Positions 19,701 through 29,374 are shown, counted from the first letter of the stretch. The stretch: 64,000 nucleotides of DNA from Acinetobacter towneri DSM 14962 = CIP 107472 (GCF_000368785.1 NZ_KB849688.1:314943-378942), one strand, 5' to 3'. Notes: generated by a model not told the origin, from the sequence alone. A program made the numbers and translations.

Positions 19701-20450
19701 AACCAAGCGCAAGCCATGCTCAAAGATATTATTGCAAATAATCGCTTTGATGCACGTGCAGTCTTTGGGATTTACCCTGCCAACCGTTCTGCGGCAGATT
19801 CAGTACAAGTATATGATGCAGCACGTAATCAAGTAACGCACACCTTCCATCATATTCGCCAACAGTCTGACAAAGTCACAGGCAAACCAAACTTGTCTTT
19901 GGCAGACTTTGTTGCAACTGCAGAGCAAGGGCAAGATTACTTGGGCGGCTTTACCGTGTCGATTTTTGGTGCGGAGGAAATGGCCAATGAGTTTAAAGCC
20001 AAAGGGGATGATTATTCTGCCATTTTGGTGCAGTCTTTGGGTGACCGTTTTGCAGAAGCATTTGCAGAGCATTTGCATGAGCGTATTCGTAAAGAATTCT
20101 GGGGCTATCAGCCGAATGAGCAGCTAAGCAATGAAGAGCTGATTAAAGAGAAATATGTAGGGATTCGTCCTGCACCGGGCTATCCTGCGTGCCCTGAGCA
20201 CTCTGAAAAAGCCACACTGTTTAACTGGTTAGGTTCGACTGAAAAGATTGGCACACAGCTGACCAGCAGCTTTGCGATGTGGCCGCCTTCATCTGTGAGT
20301 GGCTTCTACTATGCCAACCCTGCTTCTGAGTACTTTAACGCAGGTAAAATCTCGTTAGATCAGCTTGAAGATTACGCACAGCGTAAAGGCTGGAGTTTAG
20401 ATGAAGCGAAGCGTTGGTTAGCTCCAAACTTGGATGATTCGATTAATTAA
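16761..20450 (+). CDS. metH: Cobalamin-dependent methionine synthase MetH
   Basis: Transfers the methyl group of 5-methyltetrahydrofolate to homocysteine through enzyme-bound cobalamin. All four modules are present in the 1229-residue protein. The homocysteine domain has zinc ligands in GFNCALG and GGCCGT. The pterin-binding domain begins around [15 protein letters not shown]. The B12 domain has the cobalt-ligand motif GDVHDIGKN. The activation domain has [15 protein letters not shown] for S-adenosylmethionine. The length is standard. AAAGGG precedes the ATG. I found no cobalamin riboswitch-like structure upstream. No partner gene follows; a terminator does. Confidence 0.97.
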   Translation: MSTLTTLKALLAQRILIIDGAMGTMIQRHQLEEADYRGERFADWAHDLKGNNDLLVLTQPHIIQGIHEAYLDAGADIIETNSFNGTRVSMSDYHMEDLVPEINREAARLAKAACEKYSTPDKPRFVAGVLGPTSRTCSISPNVNDPAFRNISFDALKENYIEAAHALIEGGADILLIETVFDTLNCKAAIFAVKEVFKQLGRELPLMISGTITDASGRTLTGQTAEAFWNSVRHGDLLSIGFNCALGADAMRPHVKTVSDVADVFVSAHPNAGLPNAFGGYDETPEETAAFLKEFAESGLINITGGCCGTTPDHIRAIYNAVKDIPPRKIPEIKPACRLSGLEPFNIYDDSLFVNVGERTNVTGSKKFLRLIREENFAEALDVARQQVESGAQIIDINMDEGMLDSEGAMVHFLNLVASEPDISRVPIMIDSSKWEIIEAGLKCVQGKAVVNSISLKEGYDEFVEKARLCRQYGAAVIVMAFDEVGQADTAARKREICKRSYDVLVNDVGFPAEDIIFDPNVFAVATGIEEHNNYAVDFIEATGWIKQNLPHAMISGGVSNVSFSFRGNEPVREAIHAVFLYHAIQQGMTMGIVNAGQLAIYDDIPKELKEAVEAVILNQNQGESGQDATEKLLEVAEKYRGQSGAQKAEENLEWRSESVEKRLEYALVKGITTFINEDTEEARLKAKRPLDVIEGPLMDGMNVVGDLFGAGKMFLPQVVKSARVMKQAVAWLNPYIEAEKTEGQSKGKVLMATVKGDVHDIGKNIVGVVLGCNGYDIVDLGVMVPAEKILQTAIDEKVDIIGLSGLITPSLDEMVFVAKEMQRKGFNIPLLIGGATTSKAHTAVKIDPQFSNDAVIYVADASRAVGVATTLLSPEMKPAFVAEHRAEYAKIRERIANKQPKAAKLSYAEAIDNGLKIDWDNYTPAVPNLIGTQVLTNYPLETLLPYFDWTPFFISWSLAGKFPKILEDDVVGEAATDLYNQAQAMLKDIIANNRFDARAVFGIYPANRSAADSVQVYDAARNQVTHTFHHIRQQSDKVTGKPNLSLADFVATAEQGQDYLGGFTVSIFGAEEMANEFKAKGDDYSAILVQSLGDRFAEAFAEHLHERIRKEFWGYQPNEQLSNEELIKEKYVGIRPAPGYPACPEHSEKATLFNWLGSTEKIGTQLTSSFAMWPPSSVSGFYYANPASEYFNAGKISLDQLEDYAQRKGWSLDEAKRWLAPNLDDSIN

Positions 20451-20507
20451 TTGCTTTATGCCGCTTGGGTAGTACATCGGCCCATGCGCTCTACATAATG
20501 TCATTTC

Positions 20508-20542
20508 AAAAACCAGTGAATTGTAAAATTCACTGGTTTTTT
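20508..20542 (+). terminator. Rho-independent terminator of metH
   Basis: AAAAACCAGTGAATT pairs with AATTCACTGGTTTTT, then T residues. Confidence 0.88.
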
Positions 20543-20655
20543 GTTTTATGGGCAGTTCGTTACTTAATCTAAATTTGTTGAGTAATTTGACTGTTAAAGG
20601 TGTTTTCTCACCTCTATGGGAAAGGTATTCAGCTAAACGAAACCCATAGAAAGAA

Positions 20656-20693
20656 CAAAGCGACTACTATTTAGTTGTTAGTAGCCGCTTTTC
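20656..20693. other. Hairpin with possible gene remnant downstream
   Basis: AAAGCG-a-CTACTA pairs with TAGTAG-c-CGCTTT around a 9-nt loop, terminator-like. The following 70 nt read in frame as a short acidic tail (SYDEWEAIAVLHQQQLVDD) ending at a stop just before the convergent gene at 20770. This may be the remnant of a gene broken when the neighbouring accessory gene arrived. I could not identify it. Confidence 0.35.
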
Positions 20694-20769
20694 CGCCTAT
20701 TTTGTCTTATGATGAATGGGAAGCGATTGCTGTATTACATCAACAACAATTAGTTGACGATACTAGGAA

Positions 20770-22455
20770 TTAATTAATCAACTTTTTACTTACCTTGAAA
20801 AGCATTCCAACTGGAGATTGCTTAACTTGTTTATTCTGATCAACCAAATCACGAAATCTTTCAGGTATTTCTCTCAATTTAGGAGCATCAAGTAATTGAT
20901 CAGCTGCTAATACTGCTAATCCCCATGTAGGTGTTCCAGTTAAAGCTGCCCCTATTTCTATTCCTCCAGAAACAATCCAAGATCCAATATCGAATCCAGC
21001 AAATTTCCAATTTTTAGCTTTCAACTCATCAAGTTTTTTACGATGTTTATCAAAACTTTGCTCAATATTTTCTAATATTTGATCTCTAGTTCTAAAACAA
21101 TTAGTAGGATTAGTTTCTACTAATTCCTTGATATTATTTCCTAAAATATTGCGGATTTCTTCTAAAGCTCCTTGCTTTCTAAGCTCCAACAATGATTCTG
21201 GAGGAATATTGCCTAACCAAGGTAAATCCGTTTGAGATAAATCTGTTAGTCCTTTCATTATGTGCAAATTTTCAGAACCGTAATATTCTTGAGCCTTATC
21301 GGCATCATATTCTAATTTCCAGTTAAAATATTGCCACGATGTTTCAGCTTCAATAATTGGGGTTCCTGAAAGCTGTCGTGCTTTGAGTAATAATTCATTA
21401 CTCACCGACATTCTGCCAACAGCTTGCATTTGGAGTAACAAACCTGGCTCTGTTCTATTAAGAGCTTTTAGCTCATCTCCATTTAAAGCCCTATTTATTT
21501 GTTCCTCTAAAGAACCTTTCCAATTTGTATCAAATAAGAACCTATTCTTATCTTTAATTGCTCGAATTGTTTTTTCTACAGTATTAAGGCTTAAACAAAA
21601 CTCATTAAATTCCTCAATACTCTCAAAATTTTGACCGAATAATTTACTACCATGAATTAATGCATCATTTTGGGAAAAGTTATAGATAAAATCTTTACCA
21701 CCCTCTTCCAAATTTGATAAATCAGGGAGTATTACAACCACTGGCATTCCATCTTCAACACATGCTAAATTTTTATATTTGAGAATATTCATAGCATGCT
21801 TTATTAAGAAAAAGACAGCTTTCTCTTTTGGATAAAATTCAAATATATGCTGTGATCGTACATAAGGATCTGGTAGAACAATTGTGTCCGTGTAAATACC
21901 ACATTTTGAAGCAATATTTTCATCGTGGGTAGGAAATAAATCTCCTCCATATACACCAGTAAGATTTGAGTGATTGTCTTCTAAATGCCAATAACCTATA
22001 TCACCTACTTGTTTCCAAAATGATATAATTGCATCCATAAAACCAGGAATTTGTTCAAACATATTGTCAACAAAATCGGCTTTTGTTGATAAAAATTCCG
22101 CAATATGGTGAGGCGTAGAGTTCGCCTTAAGCATTTGTTGATAGATAAAATCAAAATTATGCTCTATCAGGTCAAAATATAATTTTTGAATTTCAACTAA
22201 AGAAATTTCTTTTTTTAATTTTTCCCTTGTGTCGAAATGTTCTATAGCCAAAGCCATTGAACGAATTCGCCCATCAACAGACTCTAAAATGATCTCGCCA
22301 CTTTCATCATATTTGATATTTCGAAAACTCTCTTCGAAACCTTCAGCTAGGTGTGAAGCGATTTTTACTTTATCGGCTTTTAACTGTTCTGAAAGAATTT
22401 TAAGTCTATACCTTAATCTTTCTTCATAATCTTGTTGTTCTGATTCTAAGCTCAT
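20770..22455 (-). CDS. Accessory protein of unknown function, 561 residues
   Basis: I do not recognise this family. The protein is acidic and mostly helical at both ends (MSLESEQQDYEERLRYRLK...). The middle has a mixed alpha/beta region, and near residues 500-530 is a hydrophobic glycine/alanine-rich stretch (DIGSWIVSGGIEIGAALTG then WGLAVLAADQLL) that could sit in or on a membrane. Codon use is more AT-rich than in metH, which suggests horizontal acquisition. It lies between core metH and the tRNA-Ser island but outside the island's repeats, so it is either a separate insertion or an older layer at the same hotspot. Single-gene defence is one possibility, without direct support. GGAA precedes the ATG. 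Confidence 0.75.
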   Translation of the reverse strand: MSLESEQQDYEERLRYRLKILSEQLKADKVKIASHLAEGFEESFRNIKYDESGEIILESVDGRIRSMALAIEHFDTREKLKKEISLVEIQKLYFDLIEHNFDFIYQQMLKANSTPHHIAEFLSTKADFVDNMFEQIPGFMDAIISFWKQVGDIGYWHLEDNHSNLTGVYGGDLFPTHDENIASKCGIYTDTIVLPDPYVRSQHIFEFYPKEKAVFFLIKHAMNILKYKNLACVEDGMPVVVILPDLSNLEEGGKDFIYNFSQNDALIHGSKLFGQNFESIEEFNEFCLSLNTVEKTIRAIKDKNRFLFDTNWKGSLEEQINRALNGDELKALNRTEPGLLLQMQAVGRMSVSNELLLKARQLSGTPIIEAETSWQYFNWKLEYDADKAQEYYGSENLHIMKGLTDLSQTDLPWLGNIPPESLLELRKQGALEEIRNILGNNIKELVETNPTNCFRTRDQILENIEQSFDKHRKKLDELKAKNWKFAGFDIGSWIVSGGIEIGAALTGTPTWGLAVLAADQLLDAPKLREIPERFRDLVDQNKQVKQSPVGMLFKVSKKLIN

Positions 22456-22570
22456 TATTCCAAAACTTTTTACTAATATTTAAAGTTTAATAGAGCTAAA
22501 ATTTTTAATTTCAATAAGGCTATGTGGTTTTATTTTTTTGCTTACTACAGGCTTACGTTGCATAAACCCC

Positions 22571-22608
22571 AAAAACAACAAAACCCTGACAATGTCAGGG
22601 CTTTGTTG
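22571..22608 (-). terminator. Ancestral tRNA-Ser terminator, now stranded
   Basis: On the minus strand CAACAAA plus CCCTGAC pair with GTCAGGG plus TTTGTTG, followed by a T run. It lies just downstream (minus sense) of the left copy of the tRNA-Ser 3' end, exactly where the terminator of the tRNA would be without the island. Confidence 0.7.
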
Positions 22609-22613
22609 GTAAT

Positions 22614-22630
22614 ATTTGGCGGAAGCGGTG
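22614..22630. repeat. Left attachment site (att) of the island
   Basis: ATTTGGCGGAAGCGGTG is identical to 52928-52944. It represents the last 14 bases of tRNA-Ser including CCA plus three flanking bases. Confidence 0.9.
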
Positions 22631-22745
22631 TCCGTAAAAGCAGTGTTTCACCATATCCAAATTAAAACAATATATTTATATTTTTCATAGTGTTAAATCA
22701 AGCACATTCCAATATAATCTTGCAATGCTTAATCATTTCTAATAC

Positions 22746-22772
22746 TTTATGTGGGTCAGTATGTGGGACAAA
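22746..22772 (+). repeat. Left arm-type repeat, candidate integrase site
   Basis: TTTATGTGGG, five unmatched bases, then ATGTGGGACAAA. The same bipartite sequence occurs in the same orientation at 52853-52879. Each copy itself holds two ATGTGGG units. It directly precedes the integrase ATG, so it could also be an autoregulatory site. Confidence 0.6.
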
Positions 22773-22776
22773 GACT

Positions 22777-24060
22777 ATGCCAATCAAAGCAAAAGAATTA
22801 TCAGCACTGAGCGTTTCAAGATTAAAAGAAAATGGTAGACATGCAGTAGGTGGCGTTGATGGTTTACATCTTCGTATTTTCAATAATTCTAAATCATGGG
22901 TACTGCGTGTCTCTGTTGGACAGCGCATAGATGATCACGGAAAAAATAAAACCCATCGTCGAGATATTGGTCTAGGCCCCTATCCTGAAGTTTCTTTGGC
23001 TGAGGCAAGAGAAAAAGCAAGAGAGTTAAAGCAGCAAATCCGCAATGGCATCGACCCAATTAAGCAGAGACTAGAAGAACTTGAAAAGTTGCGTATTCAG
23101 AAACAGCGAGAAAAAACCTTCATTGATTGTGCACAAATTGTGATTGCCAACAAAACACGAGAACTCAAAAACCAAAAGCACATTCAACAATGGTCTACAA
23201 CCCTAGAAACCTATGTATATCCGACTCTAGGGCACAGACCCATTTCCAGCATCAATAAAATTGATATTGCTACTGTACTGGAAGCAATTTGGCTCGATAA
23301 AAATGAGACCGCTAGACGCATCCGTGGTCGCTTAGAAATGATTTTTGACTACGCAAAAGCGATGGAATATTTTGTTGGAGACAACCCTGCAGCATGGAAA
23401 GGCAATTTAGAGCCAATCTTAGGTAATCTCAAGCAAACCCCTCGACCACACCCATCTTTGCCTTACGAACATGTATCTGAATTTGTAGATCAGCTAAAGC
23501 AAAAACAAAGTATTTCAGCCAAAGCGCTACAGTTTGTAATTTTAACTGCGTGCCGTTCTGGTGAGGTATTCGGGGCGACTTGGAAGGAAATTGATTTTAA
23601 ATCAAAAATTTGGGTTATACCGAAAGAACGCATGAAAGCAGACAAAGAGCATCGCGTACCATTATCTCAAGAAGCACTGGAAATATTGCATACAATCCAT
23701 TTTAATCCCAAGGCTTCAGATTTTATTTTCCCGTCTCCACGTAACGATGGCATGCTTTCAGATATGTCTCTGACCACGTTGATCAAACGCATGCATGAGC
23801 AGAAGCTGAAAGAAAATGGCTTAGGCTATATTGATCCAAAACAAAACCGAGTAATCACGACACACGGATTTCGCTCCACATTCCGTGATTGGTCAGCTGA
23901 CAAAACCGATTACCCACGCGAAGTCTGTGAGCATGTGCTTGCCCATAAATTACCAGATGAAGTGGAAGCCGCCTATTTACGTGGTGCCTATCTGGAAAAG
24001 CGTAAAGGATTAATGAATGATTGGGCTAAATTTTGTAATGCATTTTCAAAGTCTGTTTAA
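22777..24060 (+). CDS. int: P4-type tyrosine integrase
   Basis: Site-specific recombinase that would integrate and excise the island at tRNA-Ser. From the ATG at 22777 it has 427 residues: an N-terminal DUF4102-type arm-binding domain (LSVSRLKENG...GGVDGLHLRI, GLGPYPEVSLAEAREKA), a core-binding domain, and a catalytic domain with Arg260 (ACRSGE), His363/Arg366 (THGFRSTFRDW), His390 (HVLAH) and the likely nucleophile Tyr400 (EAAYLRG). All catalytic positions are intact, so it may be active. A TTG-initiated frame begins at 22690, but its extra residues do not belong to the family. Confidence 0.93.
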   Translation: MPIKAKELSALSVSRLKENGRHAVGGVDGLHLRIFNNSKSWVLRVSVGQRIDDHGKNKTHRRDIGLGPYPEVSLAEAREKARELKQQIRNGIDPIKQRLEELEKLRIQKQREKTFIDCAQIVIANKTRELKNQKHIQQWSTTLETYVYPTLGHRPISSINKIDIATVLEAIWLDKNETARRIRGRLEMIFDYAKAMEYFVGDNPAAWKGNLEPILGNLKQTPRPHPSLPYEHVSEFVDQLKQKQSISAKALQFVILTACRSGEVFGATWKEIDFKSKIWVIPKERMKADKEHRVPLSQEALEILHTIHFNPKASDFIFPSPRNDGMLSDMSLTTLIKRMHEQKLKENGLGYIDPKQNRVITTHGFRSTFRDWSADKTDYPREVCEHVLAHKLPDEVEAAYLRGAYLEKRKGLMNDWAKFCNAFSKSV

Positions 24061-24077
24061 CTCTGATGCAATACTGC

Positions 24078-25157
24078 TTATGCCGTCTGGGTAGGCTCAA
24101 AGTGATTGAGTTTATCCAGTGCATACTGAATATGCTCTGGTTTAAATAAGTCCAGTTTACGCTGCGCCCACCGTTCACCAGCTGGCCAACGTGCTAACCC
24201 TTGCTGAATTGCATCAACATTCGCTTGACACCCCTCTTTGTGAATAAGCCAATCCACGGTTGCCAATAATTCCATGCCAAAGGGAGACTCAAAGCCTTCT
24301 ATTAAAGTCGCAGCCTCATCTACTGCAGCCATATAGCCTTTAGCTTCAGTCAAAAGGTAGGTTTGCACATTCTGTTTCTGTTGGTCATTAAACCAAATAA
24401 CGTCCAGTGGATCACAATCAGGAATACGTTTATCTGATTTTAAATAACTACCATCCAAGGCATTCAGTAAATGCCCTAAATTAACAGCGTAAGGGCCATA
24501 GAAATTCGCTTGAAAGTTCAGCTTCAGCTCATTGGACAATTTCTGTTTTTCAATCGCCCGCTGTAAAAACCACGCTAATTTTTGAATTTCCAACAGACTG
24601 CATTCGATCCCCAAAACCCAATAACGACGCACTAGTTCAGCGATCATTGCACGAGCAGGTGTCAGTTGAGTTACCCCTGTTTTCTTTGCAACATTTTGAT
24701 ATTGGGAGGTAGGTTCAAATATGATGATTTCGACCCCATCTAGCTCTGACAAGGCAGCTTCAATTCGAGGCTTGACCACACTCCAACTTAAGCCACCATT
24801 ACCTGCACCCAAAGGCGGAATCGCAATAGATTTAACCTGATGATCAATAATAAATGCTTTAAGTGCTTGTAGCCCTGTATCAATCCACTCAATTTTAGAT
24901 TTGTCACGCCAATGCTGCTTAGTCGGAAAGTTGATAATCCAACGCGCACCAATTAACTCGTCAGTCTCAGTCACGAACATTTGACCAGTCACAACCTGAC
25001 CCGCTTTACATGCTTGACTATACGCTGCCATATTTTTAGGGAAACGCTCCTTGAACATCAAGGCAATCCCTTTCCCCATCACACCCACGGTGTTGACAGT
25101 GTTCACCAATGCTTCTACAGGTGCATCGAGTAGATTACCCGTGGTATATCGAATCAT
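24078..25157 (-). CDS. darG: DarG antitoxin (macrodomain DNA ADP-ribosylglycohydrolase)
   Basis: Removes ADP-ribose from thymidine in DNA and binds and neutralises DarT. The 359-residue protein has an N-terminal macrodomain (residues 1 to about 150) with [20 protein letters not shown], the catalytic-type Lys80 in NFPTKQHW, and the loop GAGNGGLSW. It also has a C-terminal DarT-binding region of about 200 residues that looks like a DUF4065-type helical domain ([31 protein letters not shown]). Its ATG overlaps the darT stop by one base (TAATG), so the two are translationally coupled. It is convergent with the integrase. Confidence 0.93.
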   Translation of the reverse strand: MIRYTTGNLLDAPVEALVNTVNTVGVMGKGIALMFKERFPKNMAAYSQACKAGQVVTGQMFVTETDELIGARWIINFPTKQHWRDKSKIEWIDTGLQALKAFIIDHQVKSIAIPPLGAGNGGLSWSVVKPRIEAALSELDGVEIIIFEPTSQYQNVAKKTGVTQLTPARAMIAELVRRYWVLGIECSLLEIQKLAWFLQRAIEKQKLSNELKLNFQANFYGPYAVNLGHLLNALDGSYLKSDKRIPDCDPLDVIWFNDQQKQNVQTYLLTEAKGYMAAVDEAATLIEGFESPFGMELLATVDWLIHKEGCQANVDAIQQGLARWPAGERWAQRKLDLFKPEHIQYALDKLNHFEPTQTA

Positions 25158-25807
25158 TAGAAATACACTCCTCGTCGAGCATGCACAGGAATATTGATTT
25201 TAGCTTGTTGCAACCAATACTCTAATTGGCTTTTGACCTGCTCACTATAACATAGCATTCCAAGCAACGCTGCTGTCGGGCAATGCTGATAAATTAAAGC
25301 TTCCGCTTGATAGCGTTCAAATTTCGCAGGGTCATCCATATCCCGTTTAAAATCTCGTGTCTGCAAAATTGACCAGTCAATTTTATCAAGGTCGGATAAA
25401 TCCGTGTAAAATTCAGTCCATTGGTAATAAGCATGGCTGTTGGTAAAAACAAAAGGAATCTGCTGTTTTTTCAGATCATGCAAACTAGAAACCAAGATTA
25501 CAATTTCATCATTCGCACGCTGACGTACACCACCGCGACCACTTTTTATATTCAGTAGCATGGGTGAAAACGGTGTGAAATAAAAGGGAATGTAATCACC
25601 CAACACACCCTCAGTGCCCACAGGAACCCGATGCTGCTGACGCTTTTCAATCAGCTCAGAACTGCCAATTGGCACCCAATGTTCATTGAGTTTACTGCTG
25701 TTACTGCAATGCAGACCATTCGCCAATATCCAAGGGATATTGTCACGATGAACTATGCGCCAAATCAGCGCCTTTTCAGGATTGAGTACATCATGAAATG
25801 TTCGCAC
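25157..25807 (-). CDS. darT: DarT toxin (DNA ADP-ribosyltransferase)
   Basis: Modifies thymidine bases in single-stranded DNA with ADP-ribose from NAD+, blocking replication; homologues also restrict phages. The 216-residue protein has the N-terminal block [20 protein letters not shown], the NAD-site segment [13 protein letters not shown] and the catalytic Glu169 in [13 protein letters not shown], so it appears active. The start is a GTG at 25807 with GGA six bases upstream. No ATG gives the complete N-terminal block. Toxin first, antitoxin second is the usual darTG order. Confidence 0.92.
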   Translation of the reverse strand: MRTFHDVLNPEKALIWRIVHRDNIPWILANGLHCSNSSKLNEHWVPIGSSELIEKRQQHRVPVGTEGVLGDYIPFYFTPFSPMLLNIKSGRGGVRQRANDEIVILVSSLHDLKKQQIPFVFTNSHAYYQWTEFYTDLSDLDKIDWSILQTRDFKRDMDDPAKFERYQAEALIYQHCPTAALLGMLCYSEQVKSQLEYWLQQAKINIPVHARRGVYF

Positions 25808-26872
25808 AGCAAATCCACACTATAAAAATTAGTTTTCGAAACCTTAGCATAAATCGCCAAGAAGCCCATACTGCCTGATTGCCATTCAGCCCCCTCAAAG
25901 GACAAGCAATTGCAAGACAATACAACAGCTGCTACTCCTCTGTTTATACAAGGCATAAACAGATACCGAACAGCACAACATATACTGACTACACACCAGA
26001 CATGACGCAGCCTCACCAGCTGAATACAGTACAGACGTGATCCAATGTAAAAAAATATGAAGTCATGCAACAGAGCACAACTCTCATGCGGCTTACACAG
26101 CTACAAGTGGTTCACGGGTATCAACTTAGACTGAAACCCTGTGCGCTCATCCTGTAACTTGCATGGTTCGGCAGCAACACAGTGCACCAACCGCCATGCC
26201 ACATAACTCCTCCTCCTCCGCGTGTCCTACAACAACTACACAAGGGTAGCCAAACCTCACAAATTTGACGCATGAATGAATGACTACCCAATAAAATGCC
26301 ATTTACCATTACAGTAAAGCCCTGCACTAATAGTAGAGCTTTGCTATTTGGATGACAGAAATATACTGATATTTAACACACGATGTCAAAAAATAATTCA
26401 TAATAAATAATGACTTAGAGTGACTTAGACAGATCAAAAACATCCAACAACATTGAATAAGTACCGACACTCATTTTGTAAACAAATATTTCACGTAGCC
26501 ACTTATTTAGTCTATTCATCCAATATGGTATCAGCGAGTTAATTGATACCTTCCACTGGAATTCAGTCAAAAATCTTGGCACACTCATCGAATATCGGTT
26601 ACATTTATTAGGGTGCTCGCTCATGTTTTGCTTAGGATCAAACTGCAGTAAAACATGCCAACTTGGGTAGAAATATTGGCTGTTTTTCTTGGCAAATACC
26701 CAGCACTTGAAGCCAGTGGACAGTGAAAATATCGCCCAAAAACACTACCCTAGCAATCAACTGATAATTAATAAAAAAATGTCAAGTCCGTACAAAAAAA
26801 TTGACATGTTGTACAGTGAAATCTAGCCCAAGCAGCACATAATTTTGAGGCAAAATTAACCTGAGAATAAAT
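25808..26872. other. 1.07-kb gene-poor stretch upstream of darT
   Basis: No protein gene is well supported here. Three open frames exist on the minus strand (25765-26070, 26121-26327, 26415-26624). They are Cys-rich or hydrophobic and give no recognisable family. One feature stands out: GGAGGAGGAG directly upstream of an ATG at 26204 that opens a 27-codon frame ending at 26121. The stretch must hold the darTG promoter and the promoter of the gene at 26873. A regulatory RNA or decayed genes are both possible. Confidence 0.5.
26779..26814. promoter_or_regulatory. Interleaved inverted repeats, possible operator
   Basis: ATGTCAA (26779-26785) pairs with TTGACAT (26801-26807), and GTACAA (26790-26795) pairs with TTGTAC (26809-26814). 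The two palindromes interleave, about 60 nt upstream of the gene at 26873. TTGACA could also serve as a -35 element. Confidence 0.4.
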
Positions 26873-28537
26873 ATGACAGAAAATTCTACTAGCGCACAAA
26901 AATCAGAACGTGAGCAAGCAATCGAATATGTAAACGAAATTGAGGGATATATTTTTTATCGCCTACAAACATCATTCGCTTCCCCACTTCGTACCGTAAA
27001 ACCTGCTCTTTTATCCGCACCGAATATGCAGGTTTTTAAAAAAGAGGTGTATGAATTACTTGATCAAGGCATCTTCAAAGAATCGGAAGCCGACCGAGAA
27101 AAAAGAGAGAGTCCCATTAAATATCATGTAGAAGATCAGTCAGTCATTCACAAGCATCCCGATGAGATGTTGCCAACCCATTTTCATGATTTGCTATCCG
27201 CAATAAGAGACTTCAATCAACTCTTATATACAGATGTCTCTGATCAGGAAATTGAAAAACAGCGAAAATACATCTTTAAAATTTTTGCAAATCATATTGA
27301 AGGTTTACGTTTCAAGCATGTAGTTCAGAATAAAAATCTGCAAACTGAGCAGCAATCAAACTCAGACCTAGGTTCTCAGCAAAACCAAACACAAGACCAT
27401 TCAGTGAGTGAACCCGAAATTCAGCTAGAACCACAACAAGAGTATGTAATTACCTACTATAAGTATCTCCAGAGAATTCATGAAATATTAAATAAAATTG
27501 AAAAAATTCAGTTAAGTAACCTATCTCATGAGCTCAATAAACTAAAGGATGCTTTATATAAGACGTGGTTGGAAAATTTTTATCTAAAATACAAAGACAA
27601 CAAAGAATCACTTTGGGAATTAGTCGGATTTCACCCAAATGATGTCAAAAAACTAAAAAAGTACAGTCAACATATACTCAACGAAAACCCTGAAAACAAA
27701 CTTTCGTCAGCAGAAAAACGCGAGCTTAAAGATAATTATAATAAGCGTTTTGACAATCTAGCGGATTATATTAACGAAATTATTTTTCCTGATGTGAAAG
27801 AAAGCATTATAAATTATTATGAAATACGCATAAGTGATTTGACGAAAAGTATTGGTCAAATTAATCAAATCTTAGGGAAGCAGTCATGGAATACAAGTAG
27901 AAAGAAAAGTAGGAAGAAAACTTCAAGAGTTATAAGAATAATCGATCCCTTGACACTAAATAGAATAATAAGTCTAAAATCAGAAGAAATTGAGAAGTGT
28001 ATAAAATCTAAGCAGTGCGAAGAACTTAATGAGTGTGAAGAACTTAATGAGCGTGAAGAACCTAATGAGTGTGAAGAACCTAATGAGTGTAAAGAACCTA
28101 ATGAGTGTGAGAAATCTAAACAGTGTAAGAAATCTCAGCTGTGTAAAAAATCTCAGCAATGTATAAAATTTAGGCATTGTAGAGTGCCTAAGTCTAAGCG
28201 ATGTAAAGAAGTAGAGGCAATATACCCTGGACCACTCCTTGGGAAGGAATTGTGGGAAAAAAACAAAAATAATAAGATCAAATTACAATCTAAATACAAA
28301 AAAATTCTCGAAAATCTCATTGAAGTTAGGACATTTCAGGATAATGAAGACCTTGAAAGAAAAAATGAAGCAAAAAGTAAGGAAAAAGAAAATGAGATCG
28401 AGTCCCTTAATGCTGCAGATAGTGAAAAAAAGAATTTACCATACGTGTACCGTTTTCTTCCAGATACCAAAGTTTTTTTAAACAAACATCCTGAACTAAA
28501 ACAAAAACTTGAAAGCTTAATTTTAAGTGAGACCTGA
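26873..28537 (+). CDS. Unknown 554-residue protein with Cys-periodic hexapeptide repeat
   Basis: Unrecognised, highly charged, Lys/Glu-rich and AT-rich. The first part is helical with likely coiled coils (ILNKIEKIQLSNLSHELNKLKDAL). Residues 376-436 form about ten hexapeptide units of the type EEPNEC, KEPNEC, KKSQLC, with a cysteine at every sixth position except one (Cys to Arg at 394). Further coiled-coil-like charged sequence follows. There is no signal peptide or membrane segment. It is alone between the darTG promoter region and the AlpA cassette. Regular cysteines could bind metal or form a crosslinked rod. Function is not assigned. Confidence 0.7.
   Translation: MTENSTSAQKSEREQAIEYVNEIEGYIFYRLQTSFASPLRTVKPALLSAPNMQVFKKEVYELLDQGIFKESEADREKRESPIKYHVEDQSVIHKHPDEMLPTHFHDLLSAIRDFNQLLYTDVSDQEIEKQRKYIFKIFANHIEGLRFKHVVQNKNLQTEQQSNSDLGSQQNQTQDHSVSEPEIQLEPQQEYVITYYKYLQRIHEILNKIEKIQLSNLSHELNKLKDALYKTWLENFYLKYKDNKESLWELVGFHPNDVKKLKKYSQHILNENPENKLSSAEKRELKDNYNKRFDNLADYINEIIFPDVKESIINYYEIRISDLTKSIGQINQILGKQSWNTSRKKSRKKTSRVIRIIDPLTLNRIISLKSEEIEKCIKSKQCEELNECEELNEREEPNECEEPNECKEPNECEKSKQCKKSQLCKKSQQCIKFRHCRVPKSKRCKEVEAIYPGPLLGKELWEKNKNNKIKLQSKYKKILENLIEVRTFQDNEDLERKNEAKSKEKENEIESLNAADSEKKNLPYVYRFLPDTKVFLNKHPELKQKLESLILSET
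27998..28180 (+). repeat. 18-bp tandem repeat encoding xxxxxC hexapeptides
   Basis: About ten 18-bp units (consensus near GAAGAACCTAATGAGTGT) repeat in frame. The central ones are almost identical and the outer ones are diverged. Unit number is likely to vary between strains through slippage. Confidence 0.9.
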
Positions 28538-28983
28538 AGCCTATGCCTATTTTAAATTTAGGTCAGGTGTCTAGCTGATATGCCTGTAGTTCTTCAATAT
28601 GGGCATTTTAAACGTCAGCAACCTTTCAAGCAGCTCACACATAGCTTAACAGCTGTAACCCATTCAGTTTCGCTGACTAGATGAGTGTGATGATATTAGT
28701 AGCTCACTAACTATTGTTCAGCGAGCTACCTAAAAGCCAGCCCCTGTGTTGTCAACAGCATTCAAAAATTGCCCCCTTTTTACTTACAAATGTCAAAGTA
28801 AAATTGACCCCCACGACCTCAAAATAAGGCTCCACATAAATTTTTTCACTTTTTTTATAAAAGTGCATTTTCCTCCACGCAGTTCGTTTTAAAACCTCCT
28901 CCTAATTTTCTAAATTGGTTCTACGTTGTCTCACTCCATACCGACAACGTGATCTTTAACCTTTTTAATTAGGTAGGTAACCG
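28538..28983. other. Intergenic stretch upstream of the AlpA gene
   Basis: No gene is seen in these 446 nt. Close to its right end a perfect 8-bp inverted repeat, ACGTTGTC (28923-28930) and GACAACGT (28943-28950), lies 33 nt before the AlpA ATG and could be an operator or attenuator. The ribosome site AGGTAGG precedes the ATG. Confidence 0.5.
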
Positions 28984-29208
28984 ATGGATACTCACAACCC
29001 CGAGTTAAGAATGATCAGCCGAGCACAGCTCGAAACACTACTAGGACTGTCACGGTCAACAATTTATGACCGACTCAGTCGAAAGTCCAAACGATACGAT
29101 CCAACCTTTCCACAGCCAATTAAATTTGGGCGTCTAAGTCGCTGGCGACTAAGCGAAGTGCTTGACTGGATCGAGTCTAAAGCTGTGTTGCGTAATCAGT
29201 CTGTCTAA
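28984..29208 (+). CDS. AlpA family excision/regulatory protein
   Basis: Small DNA-binding protein (74 residues) with the AlpA winged-helix/MerR-like core: ISRAQLETLLGLSRSTIYDRL followed by YDPTFPQPIKFGRLSRWRLSEVLDWIESK. In CP4-57 the AlpA protein activates the integrase or acts as an excisionase. Here it heads the rightward cassette with the HUH protein at 29526. A second AlpA gene lies at 45552 on the opposite strand. Confidence 0.9.
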   Translation: MDTHNPELRMISRAQLETLLGLSRSTIYDRLSRKSKRYDPTFPQPIKFGRLSRWRLSEVLDWIESKAVLRNQSV

Positions 29209-29374
29209 GCGGACTAATTTCGTACATTCAATTTTTTTGCACGTGCTTGTGTAGCCGATACATTAAAGTTTGCGCTTCCCACGAATCATAGCAGATTTTT
29301 GATTGAGCAATTTAGGTATTAAATCATTTACTTAGGTAACATAATTAACAGATTACTTATATACATACTGATGA

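Noticed and set aside
20656..20693. tRNA-like fold or sRNA after metH
   Set aside because: Only a simple hairpin is present; no cloverleaf and no promoter elements.
26121..26327. 68-codon Cys-rich minus-strand frame
   Set aside because: No family likeness and no ribosome site for the long form; only the internal ATG at 26204 is noteworthy, and it is reported as a finding.
27980..28177. Reverse-strand frame with FTLIRF repeats
   Set aside because: It is the mirror of the 18-bp repeat in the 26873 gene; periodicity keeps it open by chance, and it lacks a ribosome site.
27998..28180. Tandem 18-bp units as a CRISPR-like array
   Set aside because: Units are contiguous, in frame and have no spacers; there are no cas genes.
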